DNA from: Elusimicrobia bacterium GWA2_69_24
GTDB taxonomy: Bacteria > Elusimicrobiota > Elusimicrobia > UBA1565
Reading direction: 5' to 3'
Length of the DNA: 41,149 nt
NCBI GenBank assembly: GCA_001799695.1
Contig: MGTY01000034.1
Location: 1 to 41,149 of the forward strand
The translations under genes and the position numbers were made by a program. The notes under the pieces are model-generated. The model was not told the origin of the DNA. It saw only the letters and a program-made list of their open reading frames with translations, and made no database searches. Positions 1 to 7,213 of the stretch are shown one piece after another (within the stretch, counting starts at the first letter, position 1; every line of letters starts with the position of its first letter).

Positions 1-226
1 ATGTCCGAATACGATGGGCTCAAGAGGTGAACTAGGCCTCTCTGCTTGGTTCCGGTCAACTCCGTCTGCCAATACCCATAACTAGCCGGAAAGCAGTTCT
101 CCACTCCCGGCACAGGGGACATCGTGGCCCCCCGGGCTGGACGGTCTCCTCCACCTCACGAAAGTTGGAACTAAATCACCTCCAAGATCGTACTTGTGAC
201 AGGGTCCCCTGCGGCTGGACGCCTTC
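1..226. other. Left edge, no gene recognised
   Basis: I see no supported gene here. A short frame open from base 1 (ending TGA at 28-30) could be the tail of a gene lying outside the window, but nine codons cannot be assigned. Base composition is less G+C-rich than in the core genes, as is common around toxin-antitoxin modules. Confidence 0.4.
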
Positions 227-233
227 ATGGGAC

Positions 234-262
234 TTGCCAATACGGCATATGTGCCGTATACT
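234..262 (+). promoter_or_regulatory. Promoter-like site with inverted repeat before higB
   Basis: TTGCCA at 234-239 and TATACT at 257-262 are separated by 17 bp. Between and overlapping them is a perfect inverted repeat, ATACGGCA (240-247) and TGCCGTAT (252-259) around TATG. An inverted repeat overlapping the promoter is the usual layout of an autoregulatory toxin-antitoxin operator bound by the antitoxin. One difficulty: the -10 box abuts the ATG at 263, so a standard start of transcription would fall just inside the gene. Confidence 0.5.
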
Positions 263-619
263 ATGGGCAAGGACTACAGGCTGGTTTTCTACGAGACCGC
301 CGCTGGCCGCATCCCGGTACGGGACTATTTGCGCTCTCAGTCCAAGACGGTCCGGGGCGTCGCAGGGTGGCTGCTTACCCGCTTGGAGGAAGAAGGGCCT
401 GACCTGGAGCGGCCGGCGGCAGATCATCTGGGAGATGGCATCTACGAGCTTAGAATCATCGTTGCGGGGGATCAGCATCGCATCCTTTATTTCTTTGCGG
501 ACGATACGATCGTGACTACGAACGCTTTCCTGAAAAAGACACGCAAGGTGCCGATCGTCGAGATCGCCAAAGCGCGATCGGCGCGTGCCGCCTGGCACGC
601 CGGGGAGGCAGCGCCATGA
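263..619 (+). CDS. higB: HigB/RelE-type toxin (Gp49-like, DUF891)
   Basis: A 118-residue protein resembling phage-derived Gp49-like/HigB toxins of the RelE superfamily, which act as mRNA interferases. The typical opening (YRLVFYETAAGRIPVRDYL), a central ELRI...HRILYFF strand pair and the closing AFLKKTRKVP segment are all present. I start at the ATG at 263, because family members begin close to this motif; an in-frame ATG at 227 would add 12 residues and place the inverted repeat inside the gene. The stop overlaps the start of the antitoxin gene by 4 bp (ATGA), so the two are translationally coupled, toxin first as in higBA loci. Confidence 0.8.
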   Translation: MGKDYRLVFYETAAGRIPVRDYLRSQSKTVRGVAGWLLTRLEEEGPDLERPAADHLGDGIYELRIIVAGDQHRILYFFADDTIVTTNAFLKKTRKVPIVEIAKARSARAAWHAGEAAP

Positions 620-924
620 GCGTCAAGCGCAGGACCGGGCTGTCGTTGGCCGACTTCCTCGCGGAAGAACTCCGCGACCCGGAGGTGCGGGAGCACTATG
701 AAGCCGCCAAGGCCGAGTGGCTCGTTTCAAAGGCTGTGATCACCGCGAGGAAACGAGCGCGGCTGACCCAAGTCGAATTGGCTAAAAGGATCAAGACCGA
801 CCAGAAGGCCATCTGGCGTCTGGAGGCCGGGCGCCAGAACGCGACGGTGGACCTGCTATGGCGGATCGCCGCCGCGACGAACAGCACTCTGCGGTTGACG
901 TTGGCGCCCAGGCGCGCAGGCTGA
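616..924 (+). CDS. higA: HigA-like antitoxin, XRE-family helix-turn-helix
   Basis: A 102-residue protein with a C-terminal XRE/Cro-type helix-turn-helix at about residues 40-95 (ARLTQVELAKRI, then KAIWRLEAGRQNATVDLLWRIA). The N-terminal half carries LADFLAEELRDPEVREHYEAA, typical of HigA-like antitoxins that pair with Gp49-like toxins. It should neutralise the toxin encoded just upstream and repress the operon through the inverted repeat at 240-259. Toxin-first order and the 4-bp overlap support the pairing. Confidence 0.85.
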   Translation: MSVKRRTGLSLADFLAEELRDPEVREHYEAAKAEWLVSKAVITARKRARLTQVELAKRIKTDQKAIWRLEAGRQNATVDLLWRIAAATNSTLRLTLAPRRAG

Positions 925-977
925 GCGGCGAGCCCCGCCGGGTGGGATCCATGTCCATGAGTTGAAGGGGATGTGAG

Positions 978-1044
978 GGTCCCGTAAGGGACCGTTGAGA
1001 CCTCCATGGCAGAATAGAACGGGGCCGATGGTGGCCCCGGGAGG
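978..1044 (+). promoter_or_regulatory. Possible structured leader: two hairpins before a ribosome site
   Basis: Two perfect hairpins precede a good ribosome-binding site. The first is GGTCCC-GTAA-GGGACC at 978-993, whose GTAA loop fits the GNRA tetraloop rule. The second is GGGGCC-GATGGT-GGCCCC at 1021-1038, ending directly before GGGAGG at 1039-1044 and a GTG at 1050. The second stem could influence access to the ribosome site. I could not match it to any riboswitch class I know, so this is only a structural observation. Confidence 0.25.
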
Positions 1045-1049
1045 TTCTC

Positions 1050-1193
1050 GTGCCGCAAACGGAAGGCGATGTCCTGACGGGGCGCAGACGCAAGGGGGAG
1101 CCGCGGAGATACTTCGGGCTCGCCATCCTGGTGGAGGACGTCTACCGGGAACTGGTGCCTGTCACTCAACTAACTAATGTCGTGAGTTATTAG
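1050..1193 (+). CDS. Small ORF, 47 residues, tail inside a repeat element
   Basis: GTG start 5 nt after a strong GGGAGG ribosome site. The product is Arg-rich at first (TGRRRKGEPRRYFGLAILVED) and has no recognisable family. The reading frame runs into the inverted-repeat element that begins at 1174, and its TAG stop (1191-1193) lies inside the element, so the last six or so residues are element-derived and the original gene may have been longer. It may equally be a non-coding remnant. Confidence 0.25.
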   Translation: MPQTEGDVLTGRRRKGEPRRYFGLAILVEDVYRELVPVTQLTNVVSY

Positions 1194-1288
1194 TCCAATT
1201 ATATTCGTCACCCCGGCGAAAGCCGGGGTCCAGGCGCCGGTATGACGGCTTTTCAAATGTAAAGAAGCGTTGAACTCACTGCACTAAG
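1174..1288. repeat. Short inverted-repeat element, copy A
   Basis: About 115 bp with imperfect terminal inverted repeats (CTAATGTCGTGAGTT at 1174-1188, AACTCACTGCACTAAG at 1273-1288). It contains the hairpin CCCCGGC-GAAA-GCCGGGG and the GACGGCTTTTCAAATG tail shared with the elements at 18675-18873, 24433-24595 and 36853-37180. It is a shorter deletion derivative of the same family. No coding capacity; it lies between the end of the small ORF and the M16 gene. Confidence 0.8.
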
Positions 1289-1305
1289 CAGCGGCCCCTG
1301 GGGAA

Positions 1306-4300
1306 TCACTTCTTGGGATTGCCGTCCTGGTCGAAGACTTGGATGGGGCGCTCCTTGGCGAGTCCATCCGCCAACTTCTTGGCGTCGCCCACGACCGTGA
1401 GCGCGAGCTTGGACGGGGCGAGCAATTCCCGCGACACGCGCTGGACGGCCTCCCCGGTCACTTCGGAGACCTTCTGGGGGTAGAGCCCCCACTGCGCCAG
1501 CGGCTCGCCCAGGAGCTCGAGCCCCAGCAGATGGTCGGCGATGGAGCCGATGTAGTCCAGGCTCATCAAAAACGAGGCGATCAGGGAATTGCGGGCCGAG
1601 GTCAGGTCCAGCGCGGAGGGACGGGTGTCGCGCATCTCCGCGATCTGGCCCATCAGGGCCTTGAGCGCGGGCTCCACCTTCTCCTGGCGGGTGAAGAGGC
1701 CGAAGGTCCACATGGCCACCGACGGGTCGGTGACGACCTGGCTGAAGGTGTTGTACGCCGCGCCCATCGCCTGCCGGGCCACCTGGAAGAGCTTGGAAGC
1801 CCAGCCCGAGCCCATGATGTGGCTGGCCACCTGCAGGGGGAAGAAATCGGGCGAGGAGACCGTCCCGGCCCCCTCTTTCACCGCGCTGACGCGGATGATG
1901 GCCTGCTCCGAGCCCGGCCGATCCACCAGCGATATGGTCTTCTGCTCCTTCACCTCGGCCTTTGGGGACTGTGACCCCGGCTGCCGGGCCGGCTGCCATT
2001 CCTCGAAGAGCTTGGGCAGTTCGTTCTTCAGCCACTCCGGGCTGATGTCGCCGGCCACGACCAGGACGGCGTTGTCCGGGGAGAAGTGCGTTCGGGCCAG
2101 CTGCGCCAGCTCCTTCGTGGTCAACGCGTCCAGGGCCTCGGGGGTGAGGGAACCCTGAGCGGAAGGGTGGTCGCCGAGCAGGTCGATGATGGCCCGCAGG
2201 TGGCTGGCCGAGGTGGGGTCGCTCTTGCCGGACTTGAGGCTCTCCTTCCACCAGTTCTTCCAGTTCGCCAGTTCTTCCTCGGTCCAGTCATAGGGATGGG
2301 AGACCATGTCGGAGAGCACCGTGAGCAAAGACGCAGCCTGCTCCGCCGGGGCGTTCCCGTCGAACACCACGTGGTCGAATTTCTGCCCGGTCTGGATCCA
2401 GCCGCCGATGGCGGCGAGCAGGGATTCCATCTCGAGCTCGGAGTGCTTCGCCGTGCGCAGGCGCAGAAGGTTGGCGACGAAAGGGGCCTTGCGGCGGATG
2501 TCCGCGTTCGCGGCCGTCGCCCCCAGCCGGAAGGCCAGCTTCGCGTACACGGTCGAGCGCCGGTTGTCGGGCATCACCACGACCTTGAGCCCGTTGGGGA
2601 GCGTGAACTCCTCGGGCGCCCGGTACTTCACCGGGACCCAGTCCACGGACCCCAAGGACTCGAGGATGCGGGCCTCCTCGGGAGTGGGGGCCTCGTCCAC
2701 CCGCACGTCGTAGCGGTGTTCGAAAGGTTTGGCCTGCTTGCGCTGCTCCGCGTCCGGCTGGACCAGCACCGTGCTGCGCCCCTTGGCCGCGAAGAGCTCC
2801 GCCGCCTTGCGGATGTCGGCGGCCGAGACCTGGGACCACAGCCGGAGGTCCTCCTCCAGCTTGGCGCCGGGCAAGCCGCGCACCGCGGCCTGGGTCAGGA
2901 GCATGGTGGCGCTGTAGGGGTCGCCCAGCTGGTTGTCCAAAGACTGCACCACCTTCGCGATCTGCCGCCGCAGGTCCTCTTCGCTGAACTGCCCCGTGCG
3001 CAAGGCCTCGATCTCGGCTTCCAGCGCGGCCACGGCCTCGGCCTCCGTCATGCCCCCGCTGAAAAGGATCGAGCCCGTCATCGCGGCGGGGTCGCGCTCC
3101 AGGTAGGGCAGGTTCATGGAGACGCCGACCGCCTTCTTCTGCCCGTACACCAGCTTCTGATGCAGACGCTCCTGGAGCATCTCGGCGAGTATGCCCGCCG
3201 CGTAGTAGTCCTTGGTCCCGTAGGCGGGACCTTTCCAGCCGAACAACAGGGCGGTCTGCGAGGCGTAGGCGTCCTTGACCTTGGCGGTCTTGGTCTTCAC
3301 CGGGTCCGGCTCGCTCAGGTCCCGGGTCGGGGCCGGGCTCTGGCGCGCCGGAACGGCGCCCATGAGCTGTCGGACCCAGCCCTCGGTCTGGTCGAGATCG
3401 ATGTTGCCGGAGATGACCACCTTGGCCTTGTCCGGGGTGTAGTGGGATTCGAAGTACTTCTTCATCTTCTCCGCGGTGGCGGAGCGGATGTCCTCCTCAG
3501 TGCCCAGCACGTTGCGCTGGTTGCTGGGGTTGCGGAACATCAGGCCGAAGAGCTTGTTCCAGCCGGACTCGAACGGCGCGTTCTCGCTGCCGGCCTTCTC
3601 CTCCAGGATGACCCGCTTCTCGCGCTCGACCTTCTCCGGGCTGATGTCCAGGTTCGCCATCCGCTCGGCCTCCAGCGAGAGGGCGAGCTCCAGGAGGTTG
3701 ACCGGGACCGTGTTCACGTAGAGGGTGTGGTCGGCGTAGGTCCAGGCGTTGGTGTTGCCGCCCATGGCGCCCATCATCCGGAACCAGTTCTTCACGCGCC
3801 GGGTCCCTTGGAACATGAGGTGCTCGGTGAAATGCGCGTAGCCCGTCTGCCCCGGCGTATCGTCCCGCCCGCCCACGTCGTAGCCCACCGCCACCGTAGC
3901 CGTGAACAGGGAAGGGTTGCGCAACAGCTGCACGTGCATCCCGTTGGGGAGCACCAGTTCCCGGTAGCGCTCCTCCGGGACCGCCGAGTTCTCGACCGGG
4001 GCCGGGGGCTCCCCGGTCTTCTTCGCATCGGTCTTGGAGTCCTTGTTCCGGCGCAGGAAGTTCTTGAATATGGCCCCGATGCGGGGCAGTATCGCGGTCT
4101 CCGCGGCGTCCTGCGGCGTGACCGTCTCCCCCAGCGCCGCGGCCTTCAGGAAATTGCTCTCGGCCGAGCCCCGAGCCTCCCCGAGGTCGCCGGCCTGCGC
4201 GAGCTTTCCCGCCTGGGGCCCGTGCTGGAGCAGGCCCTTGAGCGCGGAAGGCTTCTCCTCGGCCTGGGGAGCGGACGCCCCGGGAGTCACCGGCAGCACG

Positions 4301-4659
4301 GCCGCGGTCTTCGACTGCGAGACCACCGGCTTGAGGACCTGGCCCGAGGAAAGATTCCCCTGGCCAACGGCGACCCCCGGCTGCACCCCCGGCGCGGTCT
4401 GCAGGACCACGTTCGGGGCCAGCACGCTCGGAAGCAGCCCTATCTGTCCGGGAAGCGGCGCCGCCAGGGAGATCGCCGGGCCGAACCCGGCCTGCGTCCC
4501 GGCGCCGAGCCCGGCGCCCACGCTTCCCTGCGACTGGATCGGCGAAACCTCCGGGGTGACGACCCGGATGTCGGCGGCCCACAGGGCCCCGCAGGGAAAC
4601 GAGGCGCAGACCAGGACCGCGGCCTGCAGGACAGCGAGGGTAGCCTTGAATGGCGCCAT
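1306..4659 (-). CDS. Secreted M16-family zinc metallopeptidase, two domains
   Basis: A 1117-residue protein. I start at 4659, where MAPFKATLAVLQAAVLVCASF gives a signal peptide ending near ALWA; earlier in-frame starts lack one. Residues about 30-225 are a Pro/Ala/Gly-rich extension with no family. The first M16 domain starts near residue 230 and has the inverted zinc motif HFTEH (His276, Glu279, His280), with the third ligand in ILEEKAG about 74 residues later. The C-terminal half is a second M16-like domain without HxxEH, expected to be the inactive partner that closes the peptide chamber. The upstream region is AT-rich (TATATTTAAATTTA), a likely promoter. The length exceeds the usual 900 or so residues of two-domain M16 proteins because of the N-terminal extension. 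Confidence 0.9.
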   Translation of the reverse strand: MAPFKATLAVLQAAVLVCASFPCGALWAADIRVVTPEVSPIQSQGSVGAGLGAGTQAGFGPAISLAAPLPGQIGLLPSVLAPNVVLQTAPGVQPGVAVGQGNLSSGQVLKPVVSQSKTAAVLPVTPGASAPQAEEKPSALKGLLQHGPQAGKLAQAGDLGEARGSAESNFLKAAALGETVTPQDAAETAILPRIGAIFKNFLRRNKDSKTDAKKTGEPPAPVENSAVPEERYRELVLPNGMHVQLLRNPSLFTATVAVGYDVGGRDDTPGQTGYAHFTEHLMFQGTRRVKNWFRMMGAMGGNTNAWTYADHTLYVNTVPVNLLELALSLEAERMANLDISPEKVEREKRVILEEKAGSENAPFESGWNKLFGLMFRNPSNQRNVLGTEEDIRSATAEKMKKYFESHYTPDKAKVVISGNIDLDQTEGWVRQLMGAVPARQSPAPTRDLSEPDPVKTKTAKVKDAYASQTALLFGWKGPAYGTKDYYAAGILAEMLQERLHQKLVYGQKKAVGVSMNLPYLERDPAAMTGSILFSGGMTEAEAVAALEAEIEALRTGQFSEEDLRRQIAKVVQSLDNQLGDPYSATMLLTQAAVRGLPGAKLEEDLRLWSQVSAADIRKAAELFAAKGRSTVLVQPDAEQRKQAKPFEHRYDVRVDEAPTPEEARILESLGSVDWVPVKYRAPEEFTLPNGLKVVVMPDNRRSTVYAKLAFRLGATAANADIRRKAPFVANLLRLRTAKHSELEMESLLAAIGGWIQTGQKFDHVVFDGNAPAEQAASLLTVLSDMVSHPYDWTEEELANWKNWWKESLKSGKSDPTSASHLRAIIDLLGDHPSAQGSLTPEALDALTTKELAQLARTHFSPDNAVLVVAGDISPEWLKNELPKLFEEWQPARQPGSQSPKAEVKEQKTISLVDRPGSEQAIIRVSAVKEGAGTVSSPDFFPLQVASHIMGSGWASKLFQVARQAMGAAYNTFSQVVTDPSVAMWTFGLFTRQEKVEPALKALMGQIAEMRDTRPSALDLTSARNSLIASFLMSLDYIGSIADHLLGLELLGEPLAQWGLYPQKVSEVTGEAVQRVSRELLAPSKLALTVVGDAKKLADGLAKERPIQVFDQDGNPKK

Positions 4660-4738
4660 AGAGGGGCCCGTAAATTTAAATATAAACGGAATTCCGGCGC
4701 CCCGCAAGGGAGAATGGCCCAGTTTTCCGGGGGGGCGA

Positions 4739-4782
4739 AAGACCCGGCCCCTAGGGCCTGAAAGCACCAGGGGCCGGGTCTT
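4739..4782. terminator. Strong inverted repeat, likely terminator
   Basis: AAGACCCGGCCCCT (4739-4752) and AGGGGCCGGGTCTT (4769-4782) form a perfect 14-bp stem with a 16-nt loop, 20 bp beyond the stop of the small Cys-tailed gene. On the minus strand it is followed by only a short T run (TCTTTCG), so it may terminate partially or work as a processing or stability hairpin before the M16 promoter. Confidence 0.6.
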
Positions 4783-4801
4783 GGCGGACAAGCCGGCTAT
4801 C

Positions 4802-5029
4802 TCAGCCGCAGCAGCCGAAATCGCCTTTGGCCGGACACGCGCCGCCGCTGCAGCCGCCGTCCGAACAGGGCAGGGATTTGGCGGCGGTCTTGCGGACCTT
4901 GGCCGCGACCGAGGGCACCCGGTCGGAGATCTTCACGATCTTGCCGAGCTCCCGGTCATAGATGTAGGTCCCCGTGATGCCGCTCCCCGCGGGGGCGGGC
5001 TTGGCCTTCTTCTCAATACGCTTCTTCAT
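4802..5029 (-). CDS. Small protein with Cys-rich C-terminal tail
   Basis: A 75-residue protein of unknown function. The first half is basic (MKKRIEKKAKPAP), the middle has TYIYDRELGKIVKISDRVP, and the last 21 residues hold five cysteines (positions 55, 60, 65, 73, 74) among glycines, ending GCCG. The Cys spacing could bind a metal, form disulphides, or mark a modified peptide; no signal peptide is visible. It lies 12 bp downstream of the PrcB-domain gene but has its own TATAAT at 5036-5041, six nucleotides before the ATG, with no ribosome site, so a leaderless message is plausible. A strong hairpin follows. Confidence 0.7.
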   Translation of the reverse strand: MKKRIEKKAKPAPAGSGITGTYIYDRELGKIVKISDRVPSVAAKVRKTAAKSLPCSDGGCSGGACPAKGDFGCCG

Positions 5030-5035
5030 CTATGG

Positions 5036-5041
5036 ATTATA
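5036..5041 (-). promoter_or_regulatory. TATAAT -10 box six nt before ATG
   Basis: A perfect -10 hexamer on the minus strand, positioned so that transcription would begin at the A of the ATG at 5029. The -35 region is poor (TCGAAA at 18 bp). No Shine-Dalgarno sequence precedes the gene, consistent with leaderless translation. Confidence 0.45.
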
Positions 5042-5599
5042 TCAATCGAAGGAGGGCAGTTTCGATCCGAGGGACTCTTCCAAGGCGCGGATACCGGCCT
5101 GGGCGGAGTCGAGGCGCGCCGGCTCCTGGGCCGGAGCCGCGGCGGAATTCCGGCCCGGGGCCGGCTCGGCGGCGCTCACGACCTTCACGGAGGCGTACTG
5201 CTTGGGGAGCTTGCAGATGGCGTAGGGCTGGGTCATCATGGTGATGAACACCTTGTTGGATGCGGATCTGGCGGCCGCATAGCGCACCACGAGATCCGCG
5301 GGCATGGCCTTGGTGGGCTGGAACTGGAGCTCCACGGTGTAGCCCCCGCCGGCCTTCTCGCCCAGGAAGACGGCGACGACCACTTCCTTCGCGAAATCCA
5401 CGGCGGGGAGGGGCTGGGCGGCCCCGGCGCGGGAGTGATCCTGCCACAACGCGGCCCAGGAACCGGCGTCGGTCACGACCACGGCCCGCTGTTCGCGGAT
5501 GCCGCTCACGCTGCCGGCGATGCGGTCCCAATCGGAGCCGGCGGCGTGCGCCGACCCGGGCAGCGCGACCAGGAGCAGGCTTAGTATCTTCTTCGTCAT
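5042..5599 (-). CDS. Exported PrcB C-terminal-domain protein
   Basis: A 185-residue protein starting at 5599 after GGAGGTGG. MTKKILSLLLVALPGSAHA is a signal peptide. The core, from GIREQRAVVVTDAGSWAALW through PAVDFAKEVVVAVFLGEKAGGGYTVEL, matches the PrcB C-terminal domain, named after a subunit of a surface protease complex in Treponema denticola; the GGGYTVEL strand is the signature. The tail is Ala/Pro-rich and not conserved. A TATACT box lies at 5625-5630 on the minus strand. Its role is unknown; it is probably periplasmic and may assist a peptidase, two of which are encoded nearby, but no direct link is visible. Confidence 0.75.
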   Translation of the reverse strand: MTKKILSLLLVALPGSAHAAGSDWDRIAGSVSGIREQRAVVVTDAGSWAALWQDHSRAGAAQPLPAVDFAKEVVVAVFLGEKAGGGYTVELQFQPTKAMPADLVVRYAAARSASNKVFITMMTQPYAICKLPKQYASVKVVSAAEPAPGRNSAAAPAQEPARLDSAQAGIRALEESLGSKLPSFD

Positions 5600-5758
5600 C
5601 GGGTTCCACCTCCGGTATGCTCCAAGTATACCCGCGAGCCGTCCGGATGACGCGGGTCCATGGTCCCCGCCGGCCCAGGTATGCTTCCCAGGCGTTTTCA
5701 TGCCCTAGGTCCCAGGTTGTTGCACGCGGCCCAAGTACGCTGCGGCGGGAAGCGGCTC

Positions 5759-5787
5759 TTGAATTAAGACGAGCGATGACATATAAC
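5759..5787 (+). promoter_or_regulatory. Sigma70-type promoter for the 5827-10480 operon
   Basis: TTGAAT (5759-5764), 17-bp spacer, TATAAC (5782-5787). The predicted start near 5794 leaves a leader of about 33 nt, with GGGAGAG before the ATG at 5827. Confidence 0.7.
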
Positions 5788-5826
5788 ATGGCTATCATAG
5801 TCAGGACTGAACGAGCGGGAGAGACC

Positions 5827-6285
5827 ATGAACAAGAAGGACCTGAGTTCCATCCTGGCGGCCCATCGGTTCCTGAAGGACATGCCGAAAGCCCATCTGGA
5901 TCTTCTGACCGGCTGCGCGGCGAACATACGGGTCGAACCGGAAGACTACCTCTTCAAGGCCGGACAGGGAGCCGACCGCTTCTACCTCATCCGCCAGGGA
6001 CGCGTGCGCATCGAACTGCCCTCCGGAGGCAAGCGCGCCGTCGTCATCCAGACCGTGAGCGAGGGTGAGCTGCTGGGCTGGTCCTGGCTCATCCCCCCCT
6101 ACGAGTGGCATCTCTCCGCGAAGGCGGAGGACGCGGTGCTCGCCATCGCCTTCGACGGCAATTGTCTCCGCAACAAGATGCAGACCGACCACGACCTGGG
6201 CTACGAGGTCTACCGCCGCTTCTCCGAGATCATGTCGGAGCGCTTGGAGCAGGCATTCCTCCAGATCGTCGGCATCAGCGGCTGA
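5827..6285 (+). CDS. Cyclic nucleotide-binding-fold protein without DNA-binding domain
   Basis: A 152-residue single-domain protein. The cupin-like cyclic-nucleotide fold is clear: FLKDMPKAHLDLLTGCA, then EPEDYLFKAGQGADRFYLIRQGRVRI, then SEGELLGWSWLIPPYEW. There is no helix-turn-helix after the C-helix (SERLEQAFLQIVGISG), so it is not a Crp-type transcription factor. The phosphate-binding cassette reads GELLGWSWLIPP and lacks the usual Gly-Glu...Arg pair, so the ligand is probably not cAMP. The start has GGGAGAG 5 nt upstream. It is the first gene of an operon with serine acetyltransferase 14 bp downstream; a regulatory role for that enzyme is possible but unproven. Confidence 0.8.
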   Translation: MNKKDLSSILAAHRFLKDMPKAHLDLLTGCAANIRVEPEDYLFKAGQGADRFYLIRQGRVRIELPSGGKRAVVIQTVSEGELLGWSWLIPPYEWHLSAKAEDAVLAIAFDGNCLRNKMQTDHDLGYEVYRRFSEIMSERLEQAFLQIVGISG

Positions 6286-6299
6286 GGATAGGAGGCGGG

Positions 6300-7202
6300 A
6301 TGGGACCTGACAACACGCTCGCGAAGGTAGTCGACGCGCTCTGCGCTCCGAGCCGCGTCCCCGGGGGATTCATGCTGCACTCCCCCAGCCCGCACCACCA
6401 GGCTCTCCCCTCCCGCGACGCCGTCATCAGCATGGTCGAGGACCTCCGCTCGGTCCTGTTCCCCGGCTATTTCGGCGTGTCGTCAGTCACCGCGGAGAAC
6501 GTCCGATTCCACGTAGGGTCCACCCTCGACCGCGTGCGCAGGACCCTGCAGGAGCAGATCATGAGCGGCCTCTGCTTCGTCTGCGCCCTGGGCGACGCGC
6601 GGAGCTACGAGGACTGCCAGGCGGACGCCGCGGCCAAGACCGACGCCTTCCTCGCCCGCCTGCCCGAAGTGCGCCGCCTCCTGGCCACCGACGCCCAGGC
6701 GGCCTTCGAAGGCGACCCGGCGGCCACCAGCCCGGCCGAGACGATCTTCTGCTACCCCGGGATGCTCGCCATCACCAACCAGCGGCTGGCCCATGAGCTC
6801 CACAAGCTCAAGGTCCCCCTGATCCCCAGGATGATCACCGAACACGCCCATTCGCTGACCGGGATCGACATCCATCCCGGAGCCCGCATCGACACGGCGT
6901 TCTTCATCGACCACGGCACCGGGACCGTCATCGGAGAGACCACCCTCATCGGCAAGGGCGTGCGCCTCTACCAGGGCGTGACCCTGGGCGCCAAGAGCTT
7001 CCCGCTCGACGAGCACGGCAACCCCATCAAGGGCATCGACCGCCACCCCATCGTGGAGGACGAGGTCATCGTGTACTCGGGCGCCACCATCCTGGGCCGG
7101 GTCACCATCGGGAAGGGCTCGGTCATAGGCGGCAACGTCTGGCTGACCCAGAGCGTCCCGCCGGGCAGCCGCATCAGCCAGCCCCACCAGACGAACGCCT
7201 GA
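6300..7202 (+). CDS. cysE: Serine O-acetyltransferase
   Basis: A 300-residue acetyltransferase of the left-handed beta-helix (hexapeptide) class, which makes O-acetylserine, the first step of cysteine synthesis. The C-terminal third shows the CysE active-site signature (IDIHPGARIDTAFFIDHGTG, then VIGETTLIGKGVRLYQGVTLGA) and a second His in DRHPIVEDEV, followed by hexapeptide coils GATILGRVTIGKGSVIGGNV. The alpha-helical N-terminal half is long, as in the EpsC/SrpH-like branch. AGGAGG lies 5 nt before the ATG. Its operon partners are the cyclic-nucleotide-fold protein and the tricorn-like peptidase. Confidence 0.9.
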   Translation: MGPDNTLAKVVDALCAPSRVPGGFMLHSPSPHHQALPSRDAVISMVEDLRSVLFPGYFGVSSVTAENVRFHVGSTLDRVRRTLQEQIMSGLCFVCALGDARSYEDCQADAAAKTDAFLARLPEVRRLLATDAQAAFEGDPAATSPAETIFCYPGMLAITNQRLAHELHKLKVPLIPRMITEHAHSLTGIDIHPGARIDTAFFIDHGTGTVIGETTLIGKGVRLYQGVTLGAKSFPLDEHGNPIKGIDRHPIVEDEVIVYSGATILGRVTIGKGSVIGGNVWLTQSVPPGSRISQPHQTNA

Positions 7203-7213
7203 CAGGAGCGTCC

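Noticed and set aside
978..1044. Known riboswitch class upstream of the small ORF
   Set aside because: I compared the conserved cores of c-di-GMP, fluoride and preQ1 types from memory and saw no match; only generic hairpins remain.
1206..1240. Rho-independent terminators at the CCCCGGC-GAAA-GCCGGGG hairpins
   Set aside because: The hairpins are parts of repeat elements and lack T runs. They may incidentally stop transcription, but I do not annotate them as terminators.
2086..4761. Long plus-strand open frame (891 codons) opposite the M16 gene
   Set aside because: It is an antisense shadow in high-G+C DNA: the M16 protein on the other strand has catalytic motifs and a signal peptide, while this one is Arg/Gly/His-rich without any domain.
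5827..6285. Crp-type transcription factor
   Set aside because: The protein ends after the sensor domain and has no helix-turn-helix.
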